DNA from: Olsenella sp. oral taxon 807
GTDB lineage: Bacteria > Actinomycetota > Coriobacteriia > Coriobacteriales > Atopobiaceae
Direction of reading: 5' to 3'
DNA: 64,000 nucleotides
Assembly: GCF_001189515.2 (NCBI RefSeq)
Contig: NZ_CP012069.2
Coordinates: forward strand, 1,736,001-1,800,000
Notes under the pieces: generated by a model
Databases searched by the model: none
What the model saw: the letters and a program-made list of their open reading frames with translations, nothing else
Told to the model about the DNA's origin: nothing
In this document: piece by piece, positions 43,791 through 52,458 of the stretch
Numbering within the stretch: position 1 is the stretch's first letter
How the letters are laid out: every line of letters starts with the position of its first letter
Position numbers and translations under genes: made by a program

Positions 43791-44120
43791 TCACGGCATG
43801 GCCCATTCCTGATTGTCGAAGTAGGCCTGGCCTCCGGTGGGCGCGAAGTAGGACTTTGTCATCCCGTTGGGGTTGTATGCCCCGAACAGGTTGCGTGCGG
43901 CGTCATACACTCGTGTGATCCCCTCTTTATCGACTTTTACCTGGTACTGTCCCTTGTTGAGGTAGAACTCGTGGGCCATCCTGGTGTACTCCTCCTCCGA
44001 GGTGGCGCCCACGCCCTTGCCATGTTGCGCATAGTGATCTGCGAGGGTTTCGGGCTTTTCCCAATAGTTGTTCGCCGCCCGCGCCGGCGCACGACTCCCC
44101 GCGACAGCCCTCGCAGGCAC
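43791..44120 (-). CDS. Toxin-like C-terminal domain, orphan fragment
   Basis: 109 residues. The segment NYWEKPETLADHYAQHGKGV, then EEYTRMAHEFYLNKG, YDAARNLFGAYNPNGMTKSYF looks like the C-terminal nuclease-type domain of polymorphic toxins (H-Y-x-x-H-G, Y-D-x-x-x-N-x-F-G, then x-T-x-F-x-P), perhaps of the barnase/EndoU/colicin-like class. The first 20 residues are Ala/Arg-rich and not signal-like. No secretion or RHS region precedes it. The GTG start overlaps the stop of the LysR gene (TAGTG), so it could be expressed by coupling, or it could be a broken tail. Confidence 0.55.
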   Translation of the reverse strand: MPARAVAGSRAPARAANNYWEKPETLADHYAQHGKGVGATSEEEYTRMAHEFYLNKGQYQVKVDKEGITRVYDAARNLFGAYNPNGMTKSYFAPTGGQAYFDNQEWAMP

Positions 44121-45058
44121 TATACCTCGCGCCTGGCCCGCGCCGCCTGAAAGAGCACCCGCTTGATGGCACAGACGAGCTCGGCCTCGGGCCTGACGGA
44201 GCGTGCGACGTCATCGAAGACGAAGACATTGAAGCTCAGGGGTCGTTTTCCCACGAGGGGAAGCAGACACAGATCCTTTTGCGTTTTCTCGAACGCGATA
44301 CTTGTGGCAACCCCCACGCCCATCCCCGCCACGACGAGCCGGCGCATCATCTCGGGCTGATCAGTCTCTGCGGCTACGCCCAGCTCATGTCCGTCGTGGC
44401 CGAGGAGGAGTGCCAACGCCTCGCGCTGGACGAAGTCCCCCGTGAACGAGAGGATGGGAAGCCCCAGCGCCTCGAGCTCGTCGATGCCGACGGACCCCCT
44501 GTCCGCGAGGCGCGACGCCTTGGGAAGCGCGACGAGAAACGGAAAGGATCCCACCTTCCACCCTCTGACCCTTGGCAGGCCGAGGGATACCTCCACAGAG
44601 GCGATCATCCCCACATCGATGCCGTGGCGCTCGAGCTCCGTGTGCATGCGCTCCGAGCCATAGGAGAGTATCTCGACCGGATGGGTGCCGCATGCGTTTG
44701 CGAGCGAGTCCAGGCCGCCGGGAAAGTAGTGGTGGGTGATGATGGGAGGCAGGCCTATGCGGACTGGCCTTCTGCCCTCCATGGCGGTTATGGCGTCGGT
44801 CGCCTCGTCCATCTCGGCTATGGCCCGGCTTGTGTGGGCAGCTAGGACCTCTCCGGTCCTCGTAACGAAGCCCTGCCTTTTGCCTGAGCTCTGTCGGTCG
44901 AACAGGGTGGTCCCCAGCTGCCGCTCCAACCGCGCTATGGCAAGCGACACCGCCGGCTGGGTCATGCCCAAGCTGCGAGCCGCGCCAGAGAAGCTCCCCT
45001 CCCGCACCGCGCTCTGGAAGATCTCGAGGTCGCGAAAGCTCTCTGTCGGTACCATCAC
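44120..45058 (-). CDS. LysR family transcriptional regulator
   Basis: 312 residues. The N-terminal helix-turn-helix is LEIFQSAVREGSFSGAARSLGMTQPAVSLAIARLERQ (about 10-46, key pattern A-A-x-x-L-x-M-T-Q-P-A-V-S). An effector-binding domain of two Rossmann-like lobes follows (VRIGLPPIITHHYFPG, then GMIASVEVSLG). Malolactic operons are often controlled by a LysR protein (MleR), and this gene lies 1.4 kb from the malolactic permease, but the repeat cluster and two small genes intervene, so regulation of mleA-mleP is only a possibility. Confidence 0.9.
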   Translation of the reverse strand: MMVPTESFRDLEIFQSAVREGSFSGAARSLGMTQPAVSLAIARLERQLGTTLFDRQSSGKRQGFVTRTGEVLAAHTSRAIAEMDEATDAITAMEGRRPVRIGLPPIITHHYFPGGLDSLANACGTHPVEILSYGSERMHTELERHGIDVGMIASVEVSLGLPRVRGWKVGSFPFLVALPKASRLADRGSVGIDELEALGLPILSFTGDFVQREALALLLGHDGHELGVAAETDQPEMMRRLVVAGMGVGVATSIAFEKTQKDLCLLPLVGKRPLSFNVFVFDDVARSVRPEAELVCAIKRVLFQAARARREV

Positions 45059-45111
45059 ACACTCCTTGCCTCTGCCGCTTCTTCCGGGATGGGAGGCACG
45101 ACCGCTACGAC

Positions 45112-45753
45112 CTAGCGACTCTTCGGGTACGGGACAAGCTCCAGCTCATCCTTGAGAAACTCCCCGAGGAAGATGTCTCGCACGCCCTTGTAGCCTTGCT
45201 CCCCCACCTTCTTGGCGACCCATGCTTCGTCTCGACCGATGAGCTCGAGGGCCTCGCGGTTGATACGGCCGTTGCTGATGACGAGGAGCTCAACGTCATC
45301 ATCGCCCGCACACACGGTGGTCAGGCGTCCGTTTTGCTCCATAACGGTCGCCTTCACGTCCCTGATGCTGTGCACGCCCTCCTCGCGCAGGTGTCGGCTC
45401 AGCTGGTCGGCCGTCAGGCCCACTCGGGCGCACTGGGCCACATCGACCTCGCCATCGCGCACCAGCACCCTCGGTCTGCCAGCGACGACGGACCGGAAGA
45501 AGCCACTTGCCTCTATGAGCACCTTCACGATTATGACGACGAGGGACCAGACCAAAAGCACTATGCAGAAATGCAGCACCGTGATCGAGGGGTTGTAGAT
45601 GACGCCCCCTATGATTCCACCCAGCACGTAGTTCTGTATCTGGTTCAGGGGCGTGTTGATAGAGAACTCGTACTTTCCCAACAGGTTGATCTGCAGGATC
45701 ATGACCAGCATCCCGATGAGGAACTTACCGGCAACAACAGCGTATGCATCCAC
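45112..45753 (-). CDS. DUF421 membrane protein
   Basis: 213 residues from GTG 45753 (GGAGGG upstream). Three N-terminal membrane helices are followed by the cytoplasmic DUF421 domain: GRPRVLVRDGEVDVAQCARVGLTADQLSRHLRE, then R-D-V-K-A-T-V-M-E-Q-N-G. The family is linked to spores and envelope stress in Firmicutes but has no firm function. Its start lies 4 bp after the DUF3290 stop, and the pair DUF3290-DUF421 is a recurring operon. Confidence 0.9.
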   Translation of the reverse strand: MDAYAVVAGKFLIGMLVMILQINLLGKYEFSINTPLNQIQNYVLGGIIGGVIYNPSITVLHFCIVLLVWSLVVIIVKVLIEASGFFRSVVAGRPRVLVRDGEVDVAQCARVGLTADQLSRHLREEGVHSIRDVKATVMEQNGRLTTVCAGDDDVELLVISNGRINREALELIGRDEAWVAKKVGEQGYKGVRDIFLGEFLKDELELVPYPKSR

Positions 45754-45757
45754 GGTG

Positions 45758-46207
45758 TTATCCCTCCTGGTTCACGTAGACGTTATGGTCGATGATGTGG
45801 GTACGCTCAAGGGAGAACGAGTTGTTGTCATCATTGAGGTGCACGAGATAGTCCTCGCCCTTGAAGCGGACGATCATCCCATCTGCCAGGGAGGTCGAAT
45901 TGACCAGAACCTCATCCGTGGAGACGCCCTGGTCGGTCGCCACCCCCTCTATGAACTTGACCAGCATCTGCGACTGGGAGCTTCTCAGACTCACCTGCGA
46001 GTAGTTCTCCACCTGCACGCCCAAAAGGATGAGGGTGAGAACCAGCATGCCTATGCCCACGTCACGCCAGCGGGTCTTGATCCTGTTACGCACATAGACC
46101 GAGCTGAACGCCACGGCTAAGATCAGGAAGAAGATGATGAAGGCAGCCCTCAGCCTCAGGTCGAAGGACTGGTGGCTAAGGATATACTCAAGGTTGTAGA
46201 ATCGCAT
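45758..46207 (-). CDS. DUF3290 membrane protein
   Basis: 149 residues from ATG 46207 (GGAAGGTGAG just upstream); the longer open frame to 46507 runs into the neighbouring gene and is not coding. MRFYNLEYILSHQS, two membrane helices (about 20-45 and 50-70) and a C-terminal domain with DEVLVNSTSLADGMIVRFKG are typical of DUF3290. It forms an operon with DUF421. Confidence 0.85.
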   Translation of the reverse strand: MRFYNLEYILSHQSFDLRLRAAFIIFFLILAVAFSSVYVRNRIKTRWRDVGIGMLVLTLILLGVQVENYSQVSLRSSQSQMLVKFIEGVATDQGVSTDEVLVNSTSLADGMIVRFKGEDYLVHLNDDNNSFSLERTHIIDHNVYVNQEG

Positions 46208-46299
46208 GCACTCACCTTCCACGCATAGACCAGACAGGGCCCGTGAGTCAGGACGACTGATAATAGCACGACTCGGTCGCATCGCCCAAGAACCTCGCC

Positions 46300-47601
46300 T
46301 TAGGCGGACAGCGTTGCCGCCGGTATCACGTACACGCCATCCTTGCGCCGGTACGCAAGGTTGCCCTTCCCCACGATGACGGCAAGAAACGCCGGCTCCA
46401 CAGTGCGAGCGACCGGGTTTTTCAGCACCTTGTCCCGAAGTCGCACAAGACTTCCTGCTCCCTCCCCAACCTTCGCGTCGCTCAACTTGATCTCTATGCC
46501 AGCCCAACGGGAGGCATGCTCCACTATCACGTCAACCTCAAGCCCCGTATCGTCCCGGTAATAGGACAGCGTGTTGCCCATGCCTGGGTAGGAGGACAAG
46601 AAGACCCTCAGATCGCGCAAGACGAGGTTCTCGAAGAGCATCCCAAGTGTCTGTATGTCGCGAGACAAACGCTCAGGGATGGCATTCAGGAGCGCGACCG
46701 CAAGCGAGGGGTCGACGAAGTACCGTTTGGGCTTGACCCTCACGCGCGCCTTCGCGCGCATCGGGGGTTCCCAGCCACACAGGTCTTCGGTGAGATACAG
46801 GCGATGGAAGAGCTCAAGATACGACGCGATGGTCTCGTCGCTCGTCCTGCCACTCGCACGTCCCATGTCACGAGAGAGCGTCTTGTATGTGACTGCCTGA
46901 CTCTCGTTTACGGCAAGCGCCCGCATCAGACCAAACGCCAGCTCGGGCGAGCGGCCCTCATCGATGACGTTCACGTCCAGAACGGCCTGTATGTACTGTC
47001 CCGCAGCCTCCATGGCGGCGTCATCCTCAAGCCCCAGGTTTGCCGGCCACCCACCACGACAACACCACCGTGCCACGTCTCGGAGCCCCGTCTCCCTCCT
47101 GAAGGAAACGTGGGCATCTCCCCCGAAGAGGCTGCATAGGCTGACCTCGGCTGTGGAATCTCCTGTCTCGGCAAGCGTCATGGGACGCATGGTGAGGCGT
47201 GCGATACGCCCTGCGCCAGAGTGACGCAGCCTGTCGCACTCGTCCTTGCGCACACACGTTGAGCCCGTGAGTAGGAGCAGCCCGCGGCGATTTCCAGAAT
47301 CATCGACAAACCTGCGGGCAGCGTCCCAGATCTCAGGGACCTCCTGCCATTCGTCGACAAGGTGAGGGGTGTCACCGAGCAGGGCCAGGGAGGGATCCAC
47401 CTGAGCAGCCTCGCGCTCCGGCCTGACATCGAGCTTAGAGACGCTTGCGCAACGTGACAGGGCCGTCCATGTCTTGCCACACCATTTAGGACCCGTGATC
47501 TCGACGCAACCGAAGCCGCGCATGAGGACATCGAGGCGCTCCTCGATCAGTCGCGGATGGTATCCGACGGGCGTGAGCTGTTGTCTCTCCTGTTGCATCA
47601 T
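46300..47601 (-). CDS. AAA_14/DUF4143 ATPase, copy 5
   Basis: 433 residues from ATG 47601 (AAGGA 6 bp upstream; the ORF can be read back to 47640 but that part is the operator). Walker A is GPKWCGKTW (37-45), Walker B is HLVDEWQE, sensor LLTGSTCV. The C-terminal DUF4143 domain has GLEVDVIVEHASRWAGIEIK, an intact D...E-x-K type pair. This subgroup (G-P-K-W-C-G-K) is widespread in anaerobic actinobacteria and Firmicutes. A 23-bp palindrome 14 bp before the start codon matches those of copy 4. Confidence 0.9.
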   Translation of the reverse strand: MMQQERQQLTPVGYHPRLIEERLDVLMRGFGCVEITGPKWCGKTWTALSRCASVSKLDVRPEREAAQVDPSLALLGDTPHLVDEWQEVPEIWDAARRFVDDSGNRRGLLLLTGSTCVRKDECDRLRHSGAGRIARLTMRPMTLAETGDSTAEVSLCSLFGGDAHVSFRRETGLRDVARWCCRGGWPANLGLEDDAAMEAAGQYIQAVLDVNVIDEGRSPELAFGLMRALAVNESQAVTYKTLSRDMGRASGRTSDETIASYLELFHRLYLTEDLCGWEPPMRAKARVRVKPKRYFVDPSLAVALLNAIPERLSRDIQTLGMLFENLVLRDLRVFLSSYPGMGNTLSYYRDDTGLEVDVIVEHASRWAGIEIKLSDAKVGEGAGSLVRLRDKVLKNPVARTVEPAFLAVIVGKGNLAYRRKDGVYVIPAATLSA

Positions 47602-47614
47602 GGGTCCTTGCTGC

Positions 47615-47637
47615 GAAGTGAGCGAATCACTCACTTC
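47615..47637. promoter_or_regulatory. 23-bp palindrome immediately upstream of AAA_14/DUF4143 copy 5
   Basis: Arms GAAGTGAGCGA and TCACTCACTTC around one A, with one mismatch. It differs from the 38889-38911 palindrome of copy 4 by two bases. Upstream, CCACTCACTTCGTGATGATGTCGTGAGCGAGCCACCCACATC in 47716-47757 resembles the half-site plus third palindrome of copy 4. The position within the leader suits repression. Confidence 0.75.
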
Positions 47638-47769
47638 CATCTAAAGTTCAGTACGTCTCTGAGCTGCTCCTATGAGATTTGCCCTCTTGGCTGCGCGCTG
47701 ATTTGAGCGAGAAAGCCACTCACTTCGTGATGATGTCGTGAGCGAGCCACCCACATCGTACGGGCGAGC

Positions 47770-48312
47770 AATGTGGGTACACGAGGCGGCCGTGCCACCT
47801 TCAAGCGAGAGCACGACAGCACCTGCTCAGCCTGACCGCAGGTCCATGACCCTCGGGGGCACGAGGCGTGACAGGGAGTCCGACCGACACACCAGACGCA
47901 GCCACGGCCAGGCGTACCTTGGCGCAGAGAGACGACGTGCGGCCGCAGCGCCTCTCGCGAGGCCCTCGCCACCACCCGTGGTCCCGCCGTCGTCACGGTG
48001 CCCGGCAGAGCCCGTGCCGACCATGAGCCACTCGAAGCCAGGCTCGTCGATCAGGACCTCAAGCAGCTGCTCCCAGACGCCCCTGTCCCTCCACCTGCAG
48101 AAGCGTCGATGCGTGTTCTTCCAGCCGCCAAAGTCGGGCGGCAGGTCGCGCCACGGGAAGCCGGTCCTCAGGATCCAGAGGACGGCATTGACAAAGCGCC
48201 TGTTGTCCTCGGCGATACCTCCCCACTCTCCGACCCTGCCGGGCAGACGAGGTTCCAGCCGTGCCCACACCCGATCGTCCAGATCGTCGCGGTGGTGGTC
48301 TGCCCCTGTCAT
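47770..48312 (-). mobile_element. IS5-family transposase remnant
   Basis: The 5' part reads DDRVWARLEPRLPG, NRRFVNAVLWILRTGFPWRDLPPDFGGWKNTHRRF and WEQLLEVL, the DUF4096 N-terminus of IS5 (IS427-group) transposases. After FEWLMVGTG, where an intact element has the D-A/S-T-I-V-R-A-H motif and frameshifts into ORF B, the sequence degrades (DDGGTTGGGEGLARGAA) and no DDE catalytic half is readable. Inactive. Confidence 0.75.
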
Positions 48313-48386
48313 CGAAGCCCCCTCACGTCGGCACGCATGACGTCGCCGGGCCCGTTCTTGCCGCCACACTCGCGACCACGCCGCCC

Positions 48387-48878
48387 CTATCCATCAAGCA
48401 GGCTAAAGTCCACGTGGCAGTAGCCCCCGGGATTCTTCTTGAGGTAGTCCTGGTGGTAGCTCTCGGCCGCGTAGAAGTTCTGGAGCGCCATGAGCTCAAT
48501 CACGATGGGTCGCTCGTACTTCTCCTGTTCCTCTGCAAACACCGCCCGCAAGGTCGGGAGGTCCGCCTCGTCCGTGTAGTAGACCCCGGTGCGGTACTGG
48601 ACGCCATGGTCGCCTCCTTGGCGGTTCAAGGACGTCGGATCTATCACGCGGAAGAGCTGGCGCACGAGCTTAGCGAGGCTCACGCGCGCCGGATCATACT
48701 CCACACGCACGCACTCCACATGCCCCGATCCAAGGCACACCTCCTCGTAGCTGGGATTTTTTGTGGCACCGTTCGCATAGCCGCTCGTGGTCGCGACGAC
48801 ACCAGGCACGCGCGAGAAGTACTCGTCAATGCCCCAGAAACAGCCGCCTGCCAGATATATCTCCTTGGTACGTCCCAT
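48387..48878 (-). CDS. msrA: Peptide methionine-S-sulfoxide reductase MsrA
   Basis: 163 residues. The catalytic motif is AGGCFWG with nucleophilic Cys 13, followed by GYANGATKNPSYEEVCLGSGHVE, the MsrA signature, and HQDYLKKNPGGYCHV with a C-terminal Cys for resolution. The enzyme reduces methionine-S-sulfoxide in proteins in the cytoplasm and complements the RclA-like oxidant defence in this window. No MsrB is fused or adjacent. No strong ribosome site is visible beyond GAAGGGC. Confidence 0.95.
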   Translation of the reverse strand: MGRTKEIYLAGGCFWGIDEYFSRVPGVVATTSGYANGATKNPSYEEVCLGSGHVECVRVEYDPARVSLAKLVRQLFRVIDPTSLNRQGGDHGVQYRTGVYYTDEADLPTLRAVFAEEQEKYERPIVIELMALQNFYAAESYHQDYLKKNPGGYCHVDFSLLDG

Positions 48879-49177
48879 CTTTGCCCTTCTCTTTATCGCG
48901 CTCGCTGACTCGCCACCTTTTGTGTGATGACCGTCCGTGCGCTTCCTGTCTCATACTGTCATATAGTGTATGCGTACAAGCCTAGCACGCAAGGTGACTG
49001 CGCGAAGTGCGCCGCCCGCCCTCGTGTAAGGAATGTGCGCAGGTGCAACGGGAGACGAACGGAAGACGGCTTTTCCAGAGTGCCCATTGACTTAGACCAT
49101 GGCATAAGGTCGACAATGTCCCTCATATGACCCGAACACTGTCAATAGGCAATGACCGGCTTCTTGAAAGTTCCTTG
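48879..49177. other. Intergenic, no recognisable feature
   Basis: AT-richer patch at 48940-48980 is a possible promoter of msrA. No gene, RNA or repeat was recognised. Confidence 0.35.
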
Positions 49178-50164
49178 TCAACCTTCGATGGCAGATCCGC
49201 ACCTGCGTCCCAAAGGACTGCTGCGAGACCGACGTGCCGGCGCGCAGTCCCATGTCCGCGGATACCGCAGCTCGTGCGGCCCGCACCTCGCCTCTTCCGG
49301 CGCGGCGGCCGCCAGCGCGTCCCTGCCGACGCGAAGCGGCATGCGCGCCATCTCGGCGGCCGTGGCGGTGTTGGCCTCGCGGGGTACCGGGCCTCGGGAG
49401 ACCAGCTCCCTGCGACGTCCGAGGAGCCTTCCCGAGCAGGCCCGCGCGTGCCCTGAGATCGCGAGGGACACCGGCGTTCCGCCCTCCTTGCGGCACGCCG
49501 GGTTGTCCCGCGCGAGGACCCAGGCACCCTCGATGAGAGGCTTGCGCACGAGCGCGCAGCCGTTCCCCGGGATGCGGCCCAGCCCCCGGCTCTCGGCGCC
49601 CGGGCCCCCCGAGGGCGTGAGACCGAGGTGGGACGCGGCCCCTCGCGCGCACGGGCGTGTCAACGGGCGGCCCCGGGTCGGAGGCCCTGGCGACCCCCTC
49701 GGCCTTGGCCCCCGGCCCGTCGCAGGCGACCTCGGCCGACTCGGCGGCCGAGAGAGCCGCGAGGCAGTCCCCGCAACCCAGCATCGCCCAGTCCGACGGG
49801 GCGCGGCCGGTCCCGGAGGTGCCGGCACCGGCGCCTCTCGGGCCCGCCGGTCGGCGTGCGCCCGTCCCGCGACATGCCGTGTCGGCACAGGGTCGCACCC
49901 GCGCGCTGGCGCGCCGCCTCGCGGACGCAGGCCAGGTCGCCCGTCGCCCGGTCCGGCTCGCGCAGCCCCCGGCCCGCTCGGGGACGCCCTGGCCGGGCCG
50001 GCCTCCCCGGCCAGGGCGAGTCGCGCACGGCCCCCCGCGTCGCGCCCGTCGTCCCCCCCCGGGGGGGCGTGAATCGGCCGGGCCGGAGAGGCCTCGGGGA
50101 GGCCACGAACCCCGCCGACGCGCATATCGTCGTGGCTCACGGGTGGCCGCCGATCCCGAGGCAT
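49178..50164 (-). mobile_element. IS110-family transposase remnant, very GC-rich
   Basis: The clearest segment is HLGLTPSGGPGAESRGLG, then NGCALVRKPLIEGAWVLAR, the C-terminal Transposase_20 region of IS110 (G-L-x-P-S-x-x-S-S-G-x-x, then G-N-x-x-x-R-x-x-L-V-E-A-A-W). Upstream GCDPVPTRHVAGRAHADRRA resembles the V-K-T-D-R-R-D-A part of the RuvC-like half, but the frame is broken repeatedly. Base composition is far more GC-rich than the neighbours, so all six frames are open for long stretches; none is a real gene. Inactive. Confidence 0.6.
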
Positions 50165-50384
50165 GCACGATGGATGGCCATGGGGACCCTCCCGTCGGTC
50201 GTGGCGCCTCGGCGCCGCCCTGCCGCGACGGAACCATCCCGGCTCACGGGAGGTCCCCTTGGGACCCCGACCCAGAGATAAGTTCCACTCCCTCAGTTCG
50301 GGTCATATCGTCTAGCATAGCGCCCACATCGCCTATAATCATCGACATACCACCGGTCCGGCTGGCGAGGGGAGGCTGGCATCG
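50165..50384. other. Intergenic leader of the AlbA_2 gene
   Basis: Transition from the GC-rich IS remnant to normal composition. The AlbA_2 gene promoter is probably at 50300-50350. GAGGGGAGG precedes the TTG start. Confidence 0.4.
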
Positions 50385-51818
50385 TTGAACCTTGGAAGGG
50401 AGACCGAGACCGTCGAGTTCAAAAAGACGACGTCTGAGCTGCGCGAGGGTATAGAGTCCATCGCCTCGATACTCAACAAGCATGGAGCGGGTGAGCTCTA
50501 CTTTGGTGTTCGTGACGACGGCGAGGTAACTGGACAGGACGTTGCAGGATCCACATTGAGGCGTGTCAGCCAAGCCGTCGCCAGCTCAATATCTCCAACG
50601 ATCCATCCTTCCGTCGAAAGACTCGACGACGGTGAGGGGCGAAGCTACATTCGCGTGTCGTTTGTTGGTAGAGAACCTCCGTATTCTTGCCACGGTCGCT
50701 TTCGGACTCGCGTTGCCGATGAGGACGTCCCCATGTCTCAGGAGGAAATCGGCAGGATGTTCCTCTACGCCCGCACCCATGAGTTGCCTTGGGACGAGTG
50801 GGAGTCAGATCGTCCGATTCTCGATATCGACGAGGAGGAGCTCAGAGCGTTCGTCAGTCGTGGAAATGCCTGTGGTCGCATTGAGGAGCCGTTCGCATCA
50901 GTAGAGGCAACGCTTGAAGGACTCGGACTATTACGAGGTGACCATCTAACCAACGCTGCCGAAGTCCTGTTCTGCACCTCTCGCGACGTCGAGCTCAAGA
51001 TGGGCATCCTCGCGACACACGCACGTACCGAGATTCTGGACCTGCACCAAGAGTCCGGTACCCTATTCGAACTCGTGCGTAAGGCACAGACATATATCCT
51101 CAACAACACACGGAGGCGCTTCGTCATCAAGGGGATGGGGCCACGTGAGGAGATTCCCGAGATACCCACCGATGCGGTACGCGAGATCCTGATCAATGCC
51201 TACACGCATCGTGACTGGCTCTCCTCAGGTTGTGTACAGATAGATATCTACAATGACAGCGTCGAGGTGTTTAACCCCGGATGGTTCATAGAGGGCCAGG
51301 ATCCCGAGGCCCATTTGTCTGGAAAGAGCAGATCGTCGCTCACTCGAAACGAGCTCATAGCGAGGACCCTCTACAGATCGAAGGACATCGAGTCATACGC
51401 ATCGGGCATCCCACGCGTAAGAGACCTCTGCACAAATGCCAACATCTGTATCGAGTACCAGCGTATGGCCGATGGCACCAACTTTGTGTTTCACCGCAAC
51501 GACGCGTTCGCCGACAACCCGCCGACAAACCGCCAACAAACCGCCGACAAACCGCCGACAAACCGCCGACAAACCGCCGAACCCTTAGAATCGCAACACC
51601 CCGCTTGGAGGGATATGCCCGAGAACGATAGGCTCGTGTACCAGTACCTACTGGAAAATGGCAGCTCACGCACCTCTGACATTGCACGCACCCTTAAGGT
51701 CTCACCCCGCACGCTACGCGATGTCATGCGTCGCCTGAGCGAGCGGGGCGTCGTGGTTGCCCACGGTGCCAACAGGAACCGGACATACGACCTGGCACCG
51801 AGGGCGAGGGGTACCTGA
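50385..51818 (+). CDS. AlbA_2 (Schlafen-type)/HATPase DNA-binding protein with variable tandem repeat
   Basis: 477 residues from TTG 50385. The N-terminal AlbA_2 domain is ETVEFKKTTSELREGIESIASILNKHGAGELYFGV; the central part DAVREILINAYTHRDW and the SSLTRNELIARTLY region form the HATPase-like C-terminal domain found in 'RecG-like' AlbA_2 proteins. Residues about 376-398 are two 11-residue repeats encoded by six 11-bp units. A C-terminal winged helix (YLLENGSSRTSDIARTLKVSPRTLRDVMRRL) ends the protein. The family is often found in defence islands and may bind nucleic acid. Because the repeat unit is 11 bp, gain or loss of a unit would remove the winged helix. Confidence 0.85.
   Translation: MNLGRETETVEFKKTTSELREGIESIASILNKHGAGELYFGVRDDGEVTGQDVAGSTLRRVSQAVASSISPTIHPSVERLDDGEGRSYIRVSFVGREPPYSCHGRFRTRVADEDVPMSQEEIGRMFLYARTHELPWDEWESDRPILDIDEEELRAFVSRGNACGRIEEPFASVEATLEGLGLLRGDHLTNAAEVLFCTSRDVELKMGILATHARTEILDLHQESGTLFELVRKAQTYILNNTRRRFVIKGMGPREEIPEIPTDAVREILINAYTHRDWLSSGCVQIDIYNDSVEVFNPGWFIEGQDPEAHLSGKSRSSLTRNELIARTLYRSKDIESYASGIPRVRDLCTNANICIEYQRMADGTNFVFHRNDAFADNPPTNRQQTADKPPTNRRQTAEPLESQHPAWRDMPENDRLVYQYLLENGSSRTSDIARTLKVSPRTLRDVMRRLSERGVVVAHGANRNRTYDLAPRARGT
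51511..51576 (+). repeat. Six tandem 11-bp repeats inside the AlbA_2 coding region
   Basis: Unit CCGACAAACCG, six head-to-tail copies plus a 4-bp partial; copies 2, 4, 5 and 6 are identical. 11 is not a multiple of three, so three units encode 11 residues and any change in copy number shifts the frame. Confidence 0.9.
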
Positions 51819-52209
51819 GAACTGCGCCGTAGCGCAGCCGCAGGCCCTCGCATCGAAGCTTGTGACAGGGCTCAGCTCGCCACGGATGTCCTCTCGTGAC
51901 ATCGGGAAGGCCATCCTTTCGGCGCCAACCCCGGTCACAGTCTCGCGAAAATGGAGCTGGCCCTGATGCGCTCGAGTCCGCGTGGGGGCATGCGTCACGC
52001 AGCGACGGCCACCACGTGCTCGCCAATCTTTGCAACAGGGCTGGACACCGCCATCACGAGGCGACGACGAGCGCCCGCCACGTGAGATCGACAACCGCCC
52101 CCAGCCCCACAGCCCGGACCTTGACGCGGACCACAACCGCTCTTACAATTCCTTCAGTAGGATTTCTCACCACAAAGCAGGCAACACCGACATCCTGGGG
52201 GAGACACCC
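51819..52209. other. Intergenic upstream of the antitoxin-like gene
   Basis: Several short overlapping open frames with no recognisable product. A promoter for the next gene probably lies at 52130-52180 (TCTTACAATTCC, then TAGGATT). No repeat or RNA was recognised. Confidence 0.35.
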
Positions 52210-52449
52210 ATGGGCACCGTGAGGGAGTACGACGTCCGCGTGGACGGCAAGCACCGCGTCACGCTGCATGGAGTCCGCTACGACTACTATAACGCGAAGG
52301 AGCTTGCCAAAGGCTGCTACATCTTGGAGTCCCGTGAGCTCGCTGCCCCGGAGGGCATATCGTCCGCGACCCTCGCCGACATGGACGCCACCATCGCCAA
52401 CGTGCGCACAGGGGTAGTCTTTGCCCCCATCGGCCTCTCTGATTCCTAG
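52210..52449 (+). CDS. Small antitoxin-like protein
   Basis: 79 residues from ATG 52210 (GGGGGAG 7 bp upstream). It begins MGTVREYDVRVDGKHRVTLHG, suggestive of an AbrB-like or similar beta-rich antitoxin N-terminus, followed by YYNAKELAKGCYILESRELA and an acidic helical tail. The next frame starts 9 bp after its stop with its own GGGAGGG site and resembles a small toxin, the usual order of a type II toxin-antitoxin operon. I recognise the pair by style, not by a named family. Confidence 0.6.
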   Translation: MGTVREYDVRVDGKHRVTLHGVRYDYYNAKELAKGCYILESRELAAPEGISSATLADMDATIANVRTGVVFAPIGLSDS

Positions 52450-52458
52450 GGAGGGTCC

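Noticed and set aside
49092-50281. Several 200-380-codon open frames on both strands
   Set aside because: The stretch is extremely GC-rich so stops are rare. Only the decayed IS110 pattern on the minus strand makes sense.
51511-51576. CRISPR-like or intergenic satellite repeat
   Set aside because: The 11-bp units are contiguous with no spacers and lie inside a good coding frame.
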